A stretch of DNA of 64,000 bases, taken from assembly GCA_030998225.1 (NCBI GenBank), contig JAPYXD010000259.1:372001-436000 (forward strand), read 5' to 3'. The translations under genes and the position numbers were made by a program. This document shows, piece after piece, positions 42,645 through 54,439 of this stretch. Within the stretch, counting starts at the first letter, position 1, and each line of letters starts with the position of its first letter. The notes under the pieces are model-generated. The model saw nothing but the letters and a program-made list of their open reading frames with translations, had not been told where the DNA came from and did no database searches. The DNA is from Diplolepis rosae. Taxonomy: Eukaryota; Arthropoda; Insecta; Hymenoptera; Diplolepididae.

Positions 42645-42848
42645 TCGAAACAAAACACAGCGATTACAACGAGCGTCTGCAGTCCACGAGTTGCATCCGC
42701 TATCTTTCTTTCCCTGTAATGCAATTTGCAATATACTATTGGCTGTGATCTTTATAAGTTATTAGCGATAAATACGTGAGGTGAGTTAATTATATTACAG
42801 GGATTTCCAGGTAATCTGTGTTTTGCACGTGTTATAGAGATTTTTGGG

Positions 42849-42963
42849 TATTATGTGACGAGCCTTTCCTAACCTCAAATATAACTATGCGGCATGCAGA
42901 GTTGGGTATATTATGTGACGAGCCTTTCCTAGCCTCAAATATAACTATGCGGCATGCGGAGTG
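42849..42963. repeat. 2 x about 58-bp tandem repeat
   Basis: The unit beginning TATTATGTGACGAGCCTTTC and ending GCGGCATGC occurs twice in direct succession with very few changes. Confidence 0.8.
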
Positions 42964-42965
42964 AA

Positions 42966-43110
42966 GGAGGAATTACACCTCTGCATGCAGGTTACCATGG
43001 TAACATACAAGAGAGAAAGAGACTGACAATTTTCCTATTTCTTTCCCACTAACATGTTACCATGGTAACCTGCATGCATAATTCCTGCATGCAGAGGTGT
43101 AATTCCTCCT
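42966..43110. repeat. 145-bp inverted repeat
   Basis: GGAGGAATTACACCTCTGCA is mirrored at the right end by TGCAGAGGTGTAATTCCTCC. Inside each arm is the palindrome GGTTACCATGGTAAC. It is probably a small MITE nested in the hAT element. Confidence 0.75.
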
Positions 43111-43529
43111 TGACACTCCAGGAACAAGAACATGTCCCAAACGGAAATTGTCCGGAATTGGGAATGACCCGACCAGGAAAAGTACCGAACTTTGCAGTGT
43201 CACTATCAGCGCGGTTATATTTGAGGTGAAAAAATGCTCAATTTTTCAAAAATAATTAAAACTAACTTCTATGACGTTTATATAAAACTCTTTAATAAAC
43301 TTTAGCTAATTTAATAATTTATTGCCACACTGTATTTTAAGGGCACATATTTTCAACCTAAAAGCCACATGTAGTTTTTTTCAGGCTAATTTAAAAACCC
43401 AAATAAAATAACTTTTTCGCATCAAATATCTATTTCTTTCACTTTTTTTAAAATGTTAATATACCACGAAGAATCAATTTAATTCATTAGATTGTGAATA
43501 AGTTGCCTAACATTTTGAAAAATGAATAG

Positions 43530-44106
43530 CCCTAGCAAACTGGCTGAACGGTAGCTTTACGCTGTAGCGTAAAGCTATCGTAAAGCTATCGTAAAGTAGC
43601 ATTATAACTCATGAATGAGGTAAAATAAACATTCAAAATGTTTTTATCCTTATTCTAGGTTAAAAATAATGTTAACTGGTAATTGAAATATGCAATAATT
43701 TCATTTATTCACGCCAAAAATTAAAAAACATAATACCTGTCATTGAAGGCAGTGCAGTGGTTCACCTTTTGTGGAACGTCTCCACCGTTAAAGTTGACCA
43801 TTGGTTGGAGTGAGACATAACTATACTTTCATCTAACTCTAACAAATAGTCAACCCTGACGGTGAAGACATGGAAAGTGATGAACCACTGCACTGCCTTC
43901 AATGACAGGTATTATTTTTTTTTTAATTTTTAGCGTAAATAAATAAAATTATTGTATATTTTAATTACCAGTTAACGCTATTTTTAACGTAGAATAAGGA
44001 TAAAAACATTTTGAATGTTTATTTTGCCTCATTCATGAGTTATAATGCTACTTTATGATAGCTTTACGCTACGGCGTAAAGCCAGCGTTAAGCCAGTTCG
44101 CTGGGG
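43530..44106. mobile_element. About 575-bp fold-back MITE nested in the hAT element
   Basis: The ends CCCTAGCAAACTGGCTGAAC and GCCAGTTCGCTGGGG mirror each other. The arms continue through TAGCTTTACGC, TAAAGTAGCATTATAACTCATG and AATGTTTTTATCC for over 200 bp each. A G-run of about 15 follows at 44104. Confidence 0.75.
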
Positions 44107-44472
44107 GGGGGGGGGGGGTATTATGTTTAAAGATTTCCAGAGGACTTATTAGAAAGTTAAAAACTAAAATTTATTTTTCACGATAGATAAACAAAAAGAA
44201 AAGTGGCAGGGCCATTTACCTACTACGCAAAGGGAATTTTATTTATTATTTTTTGAATAAATAACCAAAAAAAGACCTTTTTTTAGGTTATGAATACATA
44301 TATGCATCTAAAAGTTGGAATTTACTACTTACGTTTTACACTCACGTTGTATAAAACTGTATAAAAAAACAACTAAATTGTGGCAGCTTTCCCACTCTTA
44401 TATCCGTTCCATAACTCAATTCATTAAAAAGTTTTCTACTATATAATTAAATTTACAGATCGTCTAAAATTC

Positions 44473-46630
44473 ATGATGCCTCGCCAGCCATCACCCTATT
44501 GGAAACACTTCGTAAAGATGAATCAAAGTCTTGCCATCTGCAGATATTGTGACAAGACCATAACGACGTCAGGGAACACGTCAAACTTGAAATGTCACTA
44601 TGAAGCAATTCATGCGAATGAAAAATCCAAAAGTACTGTTGGGAACAAACGAAGTAACTTGGATACTCTTATTGGTTCAAATTCAAAAAATTTAAAGACA
44701 AGTACTGTCGATAAAAGCCCAAAACCTGAATGCAGTTTCAATTCTAACTTTGATTCAACGCCTAATCCTACTCCTGGTTGTAGTTCCAGTTCCACTTCTG
44801 ACTGTAATTCAAATTCTGTCGAAATTAGCAGCTCATCAAGTACGGCAGCTTCACACAATAAAAGAAAATATAAAGGATGTACTCACAAACATTACATCGT
44901 ATCAAAAAGGGGGTTTCAAACACACCAAATTGACTGATAAGATTCTTTACATGATTTGTAAAGACTCTCAGCCTGTAGCAACAGTGGAAAGAGAAGGATT
45001 TCAAGAATTAATTAAATACGTAGCCCCAAATTATAAATTGCCCTGCAGAAAAACTTTCTCACGCCGTCTTGACGAGAAGTACGAAAAAATGTCGAATGAT
45101 TACAAAAAAAACTTTAAAAAGCATCAAGGACATAACTTTAACCACGGATCTTTGGTCTGACACCTTAAACACTAGAAGCTTTCTAGGGATTACGGCGCAT
45201 TACTTAGAAGGGTCGGAGATTATCAGCGTTGTCATAGGAGTCTATGAATTTGAGTTAGCTCATACGTCAGCCAATCTTGAAGAAAAATTACGAGAAGTGT
45301 GCACAGAATGGGGGATCGACCCTGATAATATTATCACAATTGTGACAGACAACGCGGCTAATATCGTGAAAGCTGTTGAAGATTTCGTCGGCAAGAGGAA
45401 ATGTTTGGGATGCTGCGCTCATAAAATTAATTTGGTTGCAACCAATTCCATCAAGAACGTGCAAGGGCTGCCAAATTTGATCAAAAAAGTTAAAACGATT
45501 GTCACATGGTTCAAACAATCTAACATTGCAAGCGATGCACTGAGAGCTGCTTCAGATCTCAAACTAAAGCAGGATGTGGAAACGAGATGGAACTCAGCGT
45601 TCTACATGCTGATAAGGTTCATCCTTTTAAGTACAACTGTTCACGGAATTCTCTTCAAGCATGCTTCAGCACCTCCTATGGTTACTACACAAGAACTGAA
45701 TGAACTGACAGAAGTTTCTGCTGTATTAAAGCCTTTAGAGGAAATTACACGAGAATGGTCAGCAGAGAAGTACGTTACTCTGAGTAAAGTGATTCCTATG
45801 ATCAACTCTTTAAAGGAACAGCTTCTGGTAATGGAACCGAAAACTCCGATGGCACATCAGTTAAAAAACATTATGCTAGGTGAAGTTAATAAAAGATTCG
45901 GCCAGGTGGAAAAAGTTCCAATGTTCTCCATTGCAACACTCCTAAACCCAAGATTTAAAAAACTTGATTTCAACAGTCCTGTCGATTGTTCGCACACTGT
46001 GAACACTTTAAAGAACATGCTACTGCAGAATCGTCCGCCAGCATCAACTCTTGAGTCTTCTGAACCAGCTGAACCCGTAGAGATTGTTTTAAGTGAGTAA
46101 TGTGAATCGAAGTAGAAGTATTCAAGTCCAAAATAGCCTAACATTCAAAATGCATACTGAAAATAAATTTCTCTTTTTAAAAGTGATTCTCGATTTAAAT
46201 ATAATAAAACAATTTTTTACAAGTTACATGCTGTTCTGTTTTAAGGTAATCCTTCTTATAATTTTTATTACAGATCAATCAAAATCGACATTGTGGAGCA
46301 GGCATAACCTGTTAGTTCAACAGGATCAACAAAAGAGAAAAAAGTCTGCAAACAGATCAGGAGATGCCAGATGAATTAAGTCTGTTTCTCAGAACACCCA
46401 CTGCTGCTCTAGAAGAAGATCCTATCAAATTGTGGATAGACATAACCCCTACATACCCTAAACTGGCTAAAATAGCATTGAAATACTTACCTATTATGGC
46501 AACTTCTGTACCGAGTGAGCGACTTTTCTCGAAGGCCGGAGAAAATATGACAGCGAGACGAAATAGATTGTCTGGAAAAAGGTTGCATAAGCAACTGTTT
46601 CTAAGCTCTCTTGCCAAAACATTGTGGTAA
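44473..46630 (+). pseudogene. hAT transposase with BED finger and hATC domain (frameshifted)
   Basis: Block 1 (44473 to about 44870) holds a BED zinc finger: CRYCDKTITTSGNTSNLKCH then H, followed by a Ser/Asn-rich linker. Block 2 (to about 45115) has TDKILYMICKDSQPVATVER and NYKLPCRKTFSRRL. Block 3 (to 46092) is the catalytic RNase H-like core with LTTDLWSD, ITIVTDNAANIV, LGCCAHKINLV and QDVETRWNSAFYM. An intron fits 46093-46273 (donor GTGAGTAA, acceptor TTTATTACAG). The last exon carries SLWSRHNLLV and the hATC motif with SVPSERLFSKAGE. Frame breaks near 44870 and 45115, and in an A-run near 46345, disable it. Confidence 0.85.
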
Positions 46631-46639
46631 CCGACTCTT

Positions 46640-47790
46640 AAATGCTAACTTAAAGACGCATGCTGGTTCCCTAATGGCTTCAAAAGATTGTTTGATTTAT
46701 TGTTTTTACTGTTTGTTGTTTTTGAAACACAATTTTTTAATTTTGCCTTGAACTGCAAGAATTTATTTCTTATAAACTGGGAGTTTCAAGGCTTTCAATG
46801 ATTTATCAAGACAAATTTCGATGGTGAAGGTAATGGGCCAAATGCACCGTAATTTAGTTTGTTTTCATTTATTATAAATTCTCAAATTCAACTTTATTTT
46901 AGATTCTGTATGTTGCGGAATAACTAATTTATATTGCATGCTTACTTAAATTTATATTTTGCAATTCAAATTTATTTATAAATGCACGAATAAATAATTA
47001 TATTATGTTAACAGCGGGTCATATAAAACGTGTACCAGCCAAACTGATGGAGATAATAGCATACTTCAATTTTTAATACAAAGTGCAGAAATCAGTAGCA
47101 CCTCAATTTAGGTACACACTAGATTCTATTAAATTAAAAAATATTAAATCTCGACAATTTCCATTACAATTATTCGCATTAATTTTTATTTGATTACATT
47201 TCAGATTCGAAGATGCAATCCGTTTTCTATACGTAATAGATCCGAGTTCGAACATAACTCGCAGAATTGAAAGAGAACAAGAGGCTTTTTGGATACAAAT
47301 AATTATTAAGTTTTTTTTTAAATTTCGTATTAACTCAGAAAATATAGTTTTAGAACTAAGGTCAATTAAATGTACAGAGGAAATGTTCATTTGGAATAAG
47401 TTATATGACTTCCGCATTTTAATCATCAACATTCCAATTCCAGTACTTATTCAGAGCCTCTGAATATTCTCGATATTGTATAGATTTATCTCGTATTATA
47501 AAATAAGTTTCAAAATGCACAAGAATGTAATTTATTTACGGAAAAGACATATCTTTCTGGCTCCTAATTCTTTTGGATAAAACCTTCCTGTCTGCCTAAT
47601 TAAACTAACTTTTGTTATCAACGCTAATAAGGATATCAAATTCTAATTTCCTAGCCTTTCAATTGTAGTTGTTTCCTTCAATTTTTGAATATTTATTTTC
47701 AATGTTCTATAATTTTTATTTTGTATTAAATTATTAAAGTCATCTTTTATATGCACAAAATTATAGTAATTTACTTATGGAGATGGAAGA
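46640..47790. other. 3' non-coding part of the hAT element
   Basis: AT-rich, no gene recognised. A minus-strand frame of 109 codons (47103-47432) has no domain and is treated as chance. Confidence 0.5.
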
Positions 47791-48507
47791 ATCTTACAAC
47801 ATCGATGTTTTTTAAGTTTTATATCGATGTTTCTTCGGACATCAATGTTGTTGTTTCCGATGTATCGATGTTTCGATGTATCGACGTTTTCCTTTCGATG
47901 TCCCATCACTAGCCTCTCCTTACCTTCCCCTCATACTCACAGAGAGGTGGAGCGCCAAGGAGCGCCTAGGAGGGGATAACCACGAAAGAATTTCGTTAAA
48001 TCTATGCATTCGGTTACAACCGAATACAAAGAATTTTGAGCATAACGTTGGCGCTATGATAGCATGTACAGCTTACTATTTAAGCAGAGCTTCCTTGAAA
48101 TATTTTTGCGATACAAACTGTGCGTTAAGAACATGAATTGTAGAAACCAAAGCATGAAAATCACGCTATATGTACTGGTGTTCTACCATGCTTGATGAGT
48201 AGGAACTTTCATGCTCGGAAAGCAAGATTTTTCTCTCCGTGTAACTCCATTTAAATTTAAATTTTGTTAGATATAAATATATTATGAAACTGAAATATTT
48301 TATTACCATGTGAGTAACTAGTTGCAGTTTTTACACGTTTATGAACAAAATAATTAAAATAATTAAAATGATTAAATGAAAATTGTGAAAAAGTTAAGGC
48401 GCATGCATAGAGATGTCGGTAGTTACACAAGTATATTTGCGTTTGCTTTTATGTTCTTTGCCATTTCTCAAATTTTTCAAGTAAAATTTCATTTATTCTA
48501 CACACCC

Positions 48508-49252
48508 GGGACTAACTAAGAAAACAACATTTGTTTTGCAAAATACATTTTTATTCCCCAATATAATCACCTTCAAGTGCGATACAATCATTCTAACGCT
48601 TTTCTAACTTTTCGATACCATGCTTGTAAAATGATTTGTCACTGGCCTCAAAATAAGCTCCAGTTTCAGCGATTAATTCCTCATTCGAGCCAAATATTTT
48701 TCCCTGGAGCATCTTTTTGAGATCAGCAAAGAGCCAGTAGTCGCTGGGGGCTAGATCTGGAGAGTATCGTGGGTGGGGAAGCAATTCGTAGCCTAATTCA
48801 GACAATTTTGCCATCGTTTTCATTGACTTGTGGCACGGTGCATTGTCTTGATGAAAGATGATTTTTTTCTTCTTCATGTGCGGTCGTGCGGTCGCTCTTT
48901 TGCGATTTTGTCCTTCAAACGCACCCATAACTCAATGTAATAGTCGCTGTTCATATATTTTCCCTTTTCAAGGTAGTCGATGTAAATTATACCGTGCACA
49001 TCCCAAAAAACTGACGCCATGACTTTGTCAGCTGACTGTTGCGTTTTTGGACGCTTCGGACACACGAAATTCGTTTTTGTCCATTTTGTACACAAATGCA
49101 AAAGTAGCGTCACTCACCACAGTAGCTTTGGTGTTTATGGTCTGATTAAAGTGAAAGTCAGACACGTGTCATTTAAAGGTTAGTTCTTTTGAAAAACGGA
49201 ATGGATTTGATATTACTAACGCAATATGTGGGTTAGTCCCGGAACTTATTGA
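48508..49252 (-). mobile_element. Mariner element, partial, minus strand
   Basis: The ends carry CCGGGACTAACT at 48510 and the reverse complement GGTTAGTCCCGG at 49232, an inverted pair. The interior holds the catalytic half of a mariner transposase. The N-terminal half is missing. Confidence 0.7.
48593..49113 (-). pseudogene. Mariner transposase catalytic region, frameshifted
   Basis: The first frame (49113-48874) has ADKVMASVFWDVHGIIYIDY and LEKGKYMNSDYYIEL. The second (to 48593) has IIFHQDNAPCHKS and PHPRYSPDLAPSDYWLFADL, the mariner D,D34D signature. It ends with SFYKHGIEKLEKR. One frameshift near 48890 splits it. Confidence 0.8.
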
Positions 49253-49310
49253 AAGTTGTGTTATGTCCCCGCTATGTCCCGTTTGGACCTGTAGAAACCT
49301 ATACTATATT

Positions 49311-49819
49311 TTATGTGCCTCCGGCGCGTAAACTTATTTTTACGCTACAGTTGAGAGTATCGTAATGTTGTGTATTACGATACAGAGGAATGTAATGTAA
49401 AAATTGAACTGCGCATGTCCCTATAATCATAAAGCGGAACGTAATCTTCTTCTTATTCTTCTTCGTACAGCGTTGGCACTGCACTGACAAAGCCTTGTAC
49501 ATTTCAACTGCGCATGTTCTATTACAATACGCTACTACTACACAAGATCGAGAAAATCAAAATGACCGGAACTAGTCGCGAAATATCAAGTGCAATGGAC
49601 GAAAATCATGATGAATACTAGATTAGATTCGAGTGTACGCATAAGAACTCGTAAATCCGCCGAAGTAACATAAAATAGAATATTTGTCAATGCACACAAT
49701 TCGGGTAGTTACGAGACTCGCTTAAAATGCTCGCAGGACTGATCGCGCCTCGGCTTCGATCTTCTGCGACCATTGTCGCTCGTCGCGTAATAACCCTCAT
49801 TATGCGCCTAGGCACATAA
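49311..49819 (-). mobile_element. MITE family carrying GCGCATGCGC sites, copy 3
   Basis: Same orientation as copy 2, with ends TTATGTGCCTCCGGCGCG and GCGCCTAGGCACATAA. The palindromic sites are decayed here (GCGCATGTCC, GCGCATGTTC). Confidence 0.75.
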
Positions 49820-49841
49820 TATAATATATGGTTCTTTACAC

Positions 49842-51122
49842 CAGTGTTCCCAGATCGTGGAAATTAGCGGCCCCCACCACTGACCCGTGTGGAATCTCAC
49901 ACAAGCAAACACGGCGTGTCGATGTGTCTCCACTTCCTCACTTCGATTTCACGCTGCCGGCTATTGAGCCAAGATCGAGAATAAAATTTTATGTACAATA
50001 CTTAACACCTTTTACCTGTCAATTGCAATATATACACGGACAGTCGGTTGCTTGTTTCGGGAGGGGGGGGGGGGGGGGGCATCGCGCGGGACAGCGACAA
50101 TTTGTGTATAAAATTTTATGTATTTTGAGAGTTTTTTCAAAGTATTTCATTATTATGACATTTGTCAATTTTGCTTCATTCCGAAAAAAGTTATTGTGCG
50201 ATTACGTGTGGTAATTTAGGTATACTTTATGTATATTTTGAACATTCAAACCCTACATTTATACCTATATACTTAAATTGTCATGTAAAAATGTAACGTA
50301 TTTCATCAATTTTTTCCAAATTATTATATTCTATACTAATGGTTTGTCTCATTAATTTCACACCAAATAAATCTCAATGTGCAAATTCGTATCCGAATTC
50401 AGATATAATTTATGCCTGTTCGTTTTTGGAATTAGAAGTTCAGGAACAAGAAAAGAGAGATGATTATCTTCTTCTTAGTTTTATTTTAAGTCGGTATAAA
50501 TGTTTGCGTGCGTTTTGTTATACTCCAGGGGATCGATCAAGATGTCGATCTCGAATGATTACAAGCGGGGCGGAGACAATGGCTTCCTTTGCACAGACAA
50601 TATCTTCGGAAATTATAGGTTCACCTGTTTTTTCAGCTTTTGACAAAGTGACTTAATTTTTATAATAAAAGATTAAATAAATTTTCCTGTTGCGCAAGAA
50701 TGGAAGTTAATACAATTTTGCTTATAATAAGCCCAAGTTAAGAAAAAAAAATTAATTTTGTAAAAATATACTACAGCAAACGTTAAATTTGAATTTAAAA
50801 AAATAATACTACATGTTAGGTAATGGTTTTTAATTGAGGCAAGTATGAATTAAAATTAAAATTTACAGTGCTTATATTGCCCTTGTTAGTTTCCTAGACA
50901 CTTTGACAAGAAATATGATTTGGAAATTTTGAATTTGTCGTCTGCTTCGCCTCTCTTTCACATGAAGTTGAGAGAAACATAATTCTTGATCTTTGCTCAA
51001 TAGCCGGCAGCGTGAAATCGAAGTGAGGAAGTGGGGACACATCGACACGCCGTGTTTGCTTGCGTAAGGTTCCATACGGGTCAGTGATGGGGGCCGCTAA
51101 GTTCCACGATCTGGGAACACTG
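49842..51122. mobile_element. hAT-type non-autonomous element, 1281 bp
   Basis: Terminal repeats CAGTGTTCCCAGATCGTGG and the reverse complement extend with good similarity for about 150 bp. The flanks CTTTACAC (49834-49841) and CTTTAGAC (51123-51130) are an 8-bp target duplication with one change. The interior includes a G-run at 50062-50080 and an uncharacterised 105-codon frame. A half copy lies at 1385-1621. Confidence 0.8.
50339..50656 (+). CDS. Uncharacterised frame inside the hAT MITE
   Basis: The 105-codon frame begins MVCLINFTPNKSQC and contains LELEVQEQEKRDDYLLLSF. I do not recognise a domain. Base composition is more balanced than the surroundings, so it may be a remnant of transposase or captured sequence. 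Low confidence that it is expressed. Confidence 0.25.
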   Translation: MVCLINFTPNKSQCANSYPNSDIIYACSFLELEVQEQEKRDDYLLLSFILSRYKCLRAFCYTPGDRSRCRSRMITSGAETMASFAQTISSEIIGSPVFSAFDKVT

Positions 51123-51432
51123 CTTTAGACAATCTTGAAACAAAAGGGGAAAGATAAAGGTTTTGAATATCCGTGACGAAAAAATTGTTTACTGACTGTG
51201 TCCAAAACTATCACTTCTTAAATGGATTTTTGTATGGGGATTTGACCTTCACTTTTATTTTGGATTCGGCCTCAAGAGGGAATCTTTTGGATCCTGGAAT
51301 GTTCGCCTTACGAATGTTTAACAAAAATTTCTATGTATTTATTTTTCCATACCGTAAGTTATTTGAAGAATTGTCACCTACAATGTATCATCTACAATTT
51401 ATGTATTTCTGCAACATCGGCCTCTTCATGCT

Positions 51433-51704
51433 TTCAATTTAGCTAGACGGGACGAATTCTGGACGCTCTGGAATACAGTTTCAAGATACCGGAGTACTTG
51501 CTTCGCAGGGTGAGGCATTACCTTTACCATTTTATGACACCAGTGACGGTCCCCAAGAGAGGGACATCGGCACAAGGATCGGCACAAGGATCCATTCTAG
51601 GACCAGATCTCTGGAATGCACTTGACGATGGCATACTATGCACTGAAATTCCAGATAGAACTTTCTTGATGGCGTATTCTAAAAGAACTCATAAAGCGCG
51701 TTAA
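51433..51704 (+). pseudogene. LINE reverse transcriptase fragment
   Basis: The plus-strand frame has FKIPEYLLRRVRHYL and then AQGSILGPDLWNALDDGIL, the RT motif before the YADD box. A 10-12-bp duplication (GGCACAAGGATC twice) lies inside it. No other LINE part is adjacent. Confidence 0.6.
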
Positions 51705-51709
51705 ACCTT

Positions 51710-52160
51710 ACAAACGGGGGGTCATAGTTCAGGAAATTAGGGAGACGTATTCTAAAGACCTACTGGTGAAACTGAAAGGTTCCAAAGAAGAGAGATGATC
51801 AAGATTGCAATTATCGAACCCAGCACGGATTGGAGAAGGAACTGAAGGTTATCTGGTTAAAAGATTATTAACGGAAATTTTTTAATTTTTAGCGCATGCA
51901 CAAAGTGTTAACTTTGTGTAAAGTTTTCCATCCTGTTCTTACAAAGAAAATCAACATTTAATGGACCCATAATTCAACCAAATAGTTCTTTCAATCCTTC
52001 GATTATTTTATGAATGTTTAGTAATTAGTTTTTGCAAAAATCATACATTTTAATTTTGAAAATAATATAATTGATTATCATAAATAGGTAGTGATACGGA
52101 AAAATTCTGAAGTATGAAGCTTCCTTCAGGAATAGTGATATAAACCTCTCAATAACCAGA
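51710..52160. other. Intergenic stretch
   Basis: No gene or repeat recognised. Confidence 0.45.
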
Positions 52161-52163
52161 AAA

Positions 52164-54275
52164 TGTCCTCCCCTCGGACTGCTACCTTGACGAAGTTCTT
52201 CTCTTGGCCATGTCAAAAAAGGACGGATGGGAAGGCTTAGCAGAGGGCCCTCGGGTCATGGAGGTTGTAGTGTCCCGATGAATCGGTGAACAAATGCAGG
52301 GGGCTCTATAGACTGGCATCTTCCCATTGCGTGAAGGGTGCCCCATAAACGGGTCTATCCCAGGTTGAAAGTGGGGGACGCTATAAACGCGTCTATCCAC
52401 GTGCATGGAGGGAGGATGTATGCCCCAGGTAGCGGCGCGGAGAATGAGTCTGCGAGTGCCTGTGAGGAATGAGTGAACAGAATGAACGTCAGCGCCGCAT
52501 GACTATGATATGTGTCCTTCGAATTTGAGAGGAAAACCTATAAACGGTCTCTCTCTTGAAAGAGACTAAGAGCAATTTGGTGTATGGAATCTCCTGGGGG
52601 ACACTGCAAAGCCTCCGCAGTCTGCGACCAAGAGCAGTCCAAACGATCGTTTCCGTATGGCATCCCACTGGGAGTGCTTCGTCGCCGAGTGGTGTCTTCC
52701 CCGGTCCACGAGGAGGCGAGGTTTCTGTGAGACTAGCTCCACCGAGGTGGTGTGCCATGCAGGATCAGGAGCCAGCGCCTTCGGGACCTTGAACAGGTAG
52801 TGCGTATTCAACACAGGTGTCGGAGCCTGTGTTTCTTCGAGCGAGTCCGGTCTGTCCGTGTATTCCGGGACCGGCTAAGCGGAGGTTGGGCCTCAGGGAA
52901 CTGGGGTAGGTCCTTCGTCCGAGGGTACAGCCGTTCCCAACTATTCCGACCCGCTCCTCTACGCACGATGCGCTGGTAAAAAGATTTATGGATCCTAATT
53001 TAATAGCGGTGGGGAAAGTGGACTTGGGTGCTTCCCCAGGAGCTGAGAATGGCAGGACGTCCTTCAGATCCTGAGGGAGAAAAGCAAAAAAATGGAGGCC
53101 TTGGCCAGGGATCTCAGCGTCATCCAGCAGGGCATGCTGAGAAATAACCCTGGACACGTGAAGGATAAGGTGAACGAGGCCACAAAGGTATTGAGCGGAA
53201 TGCTTAACACCCAGAAATGCCTTCTAGAAAGCGGGGTGGAAATCCAGAAGAAGCTGGAATCCCACCCCGCCTCAAAAAAGATGGGGAATGGCAGCTGGTG
53301 GAAAAGTAAAAAAAAGCAGAGAAGAAGAAGAAAGAAGTTCCTGTGCCCTCTACGCAGGAACCTAAAACAAAGGGGAAGTTGCCGAGGCGCTCTCCGGCCG
53401 CCAGGTCGTGTGACGCTATCAGGGTGTCGGCGAAGGATGGAGAGTCCTACGCCGATATACTGAAAGCTATGAAGGCGGAGGTTAACCCCCAAAATGCAGG
53501 AGCGGAGGTCCTCCTGATCCTCAAAAAGGGGGGTGACGTCTAGACTTTCGAAAAAGCGCTCGACCAGGCGGTCGGGGAAAAGGCCGAAGTTAAATCTTTG
53601 GTCTCGAAGAGGTCCCTTGAAGTTAGGGACCTCGACGAGACAGTCACAAGAGAAGAGGTTGTTGCCGCGCTGTGCATCGAGCTGGGCAAGCGAGACCTCG
53701 TGGACCAGTGCAGGCTGTAAAAACGCTTTGGCGGTGTGCAGACTGCGGTGGTCCGTTTAACCGAGGCGGTCGCCCAGAGCTTGCTCAGGCTCGGTAGGCT
53801 GAGGGTGAGGTGGGTAAACTGCCGCATCCGAGATCATGTCGAGGTTGCCCGGTGCTTCAGGTGCCAAGGATATGGCCATGTATCGCGTATCTGCACGCTT
53901 CCAGGCAGGAAGGATGTCTGCCGGAGGTGTGAGGGCGCGACACATGTGGACAAGGAGTGCAAGGCTCCCCCTCGGTGCCTGAATTGCGCTGATAGGGGCG
54001 AAAAAGATGTCGCCCATGCCCACAGACCGGACTCGCTCGAAGAAACACAGGCTCCGACACCTGTGTTGAATACGCACTACCTGTTCAAGGTCCCGAAGGC
54101 GCTGGCTCCTGATCCTGCATGGCACACCACCTCGATGGAGCTAGTCTCACAGCAACCTCGCCTCCTCATGGACCGGGGAAGACACCACTCGGCGACGAAG
54201 CACTCCCAGTGGGATTCCATACGGAAACGATGGTTTGGACTGCTCTTAGTCGCAGACTGCGGAGGCTTTGCAGTG
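52164..54275 (+). mobile_element. R1-like LINE copy B with inverted 5' end at its 3' side
   Basis: The 5' UTR-like part (52164-52980) is homologous to copy A. ORF1 follows through three zinc knuckles to about 54037. From there to 54275 the sequence is the reverse complement of 52605-52845, its own 5' UTR. So the copy folds back on itself and has no RT and no 3' UTR. Confidence 0.8.
53092..54037 (+). pseudogene. R1-like ORF1 (Gag-like), frameshifted
   Basis: The coiled-coil-like start has EALARDLSVIQQGMLRNN. A Lys-rich linker follows, then KDGESYADILKAMKAEV in a second frame. The last part (from 53736) reads TAVVRLTEAVAQSLLRLGRL, then zinc knuckles CFRCQGYGHVSRIC and CRRCEGATHVDKEC, and a third starting CLNC. 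At least two frameshifts are present. After 54037 the open frame runs into the inverted 5' UTR and is not protein-derived. Confidence 0.75.
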
Positions 54276-54439
54276 TTAATCATCAAATTATTTATGACTA
54301 GTTATCGTTATTTGAATAATTGCCATTAAATCAGAAATGAATATGAAGAAAGTGTGATGTTAAAAAGCTGTAAAATGTAAAATTTGCCTTTTAAGACAGA
54401 CTTATAGAAAAAAATTAAGATAATGATAATGAACAAAAA

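Larger units (their letters stand above)
42162..47911 (+). mobile_element. hAT transposon, 5.75 kb, with exact 8-bp target duplication
   Basis: Terminal repeats TAGTGATGGGACATCGAC and the reverse complement are flanked by GCCTCTCC on both sides (42154-42161 and 47912-47919). Subterminal regions (about 42170-42310 and 47800-47900) are packed with ACATCGATGT-like repeats, usual transposase binding arrays. The transposase lies at 44473-46630. Three smaller inverted-repeat elements are nested in the left 2 kb. Confidence 0.88.

Noticed and set aside
53736..54329. One 197-codon protein
   Set aside because: Only the first 100 codons are ORF1. After 54037 the frame reads through inverted 5' UTR.
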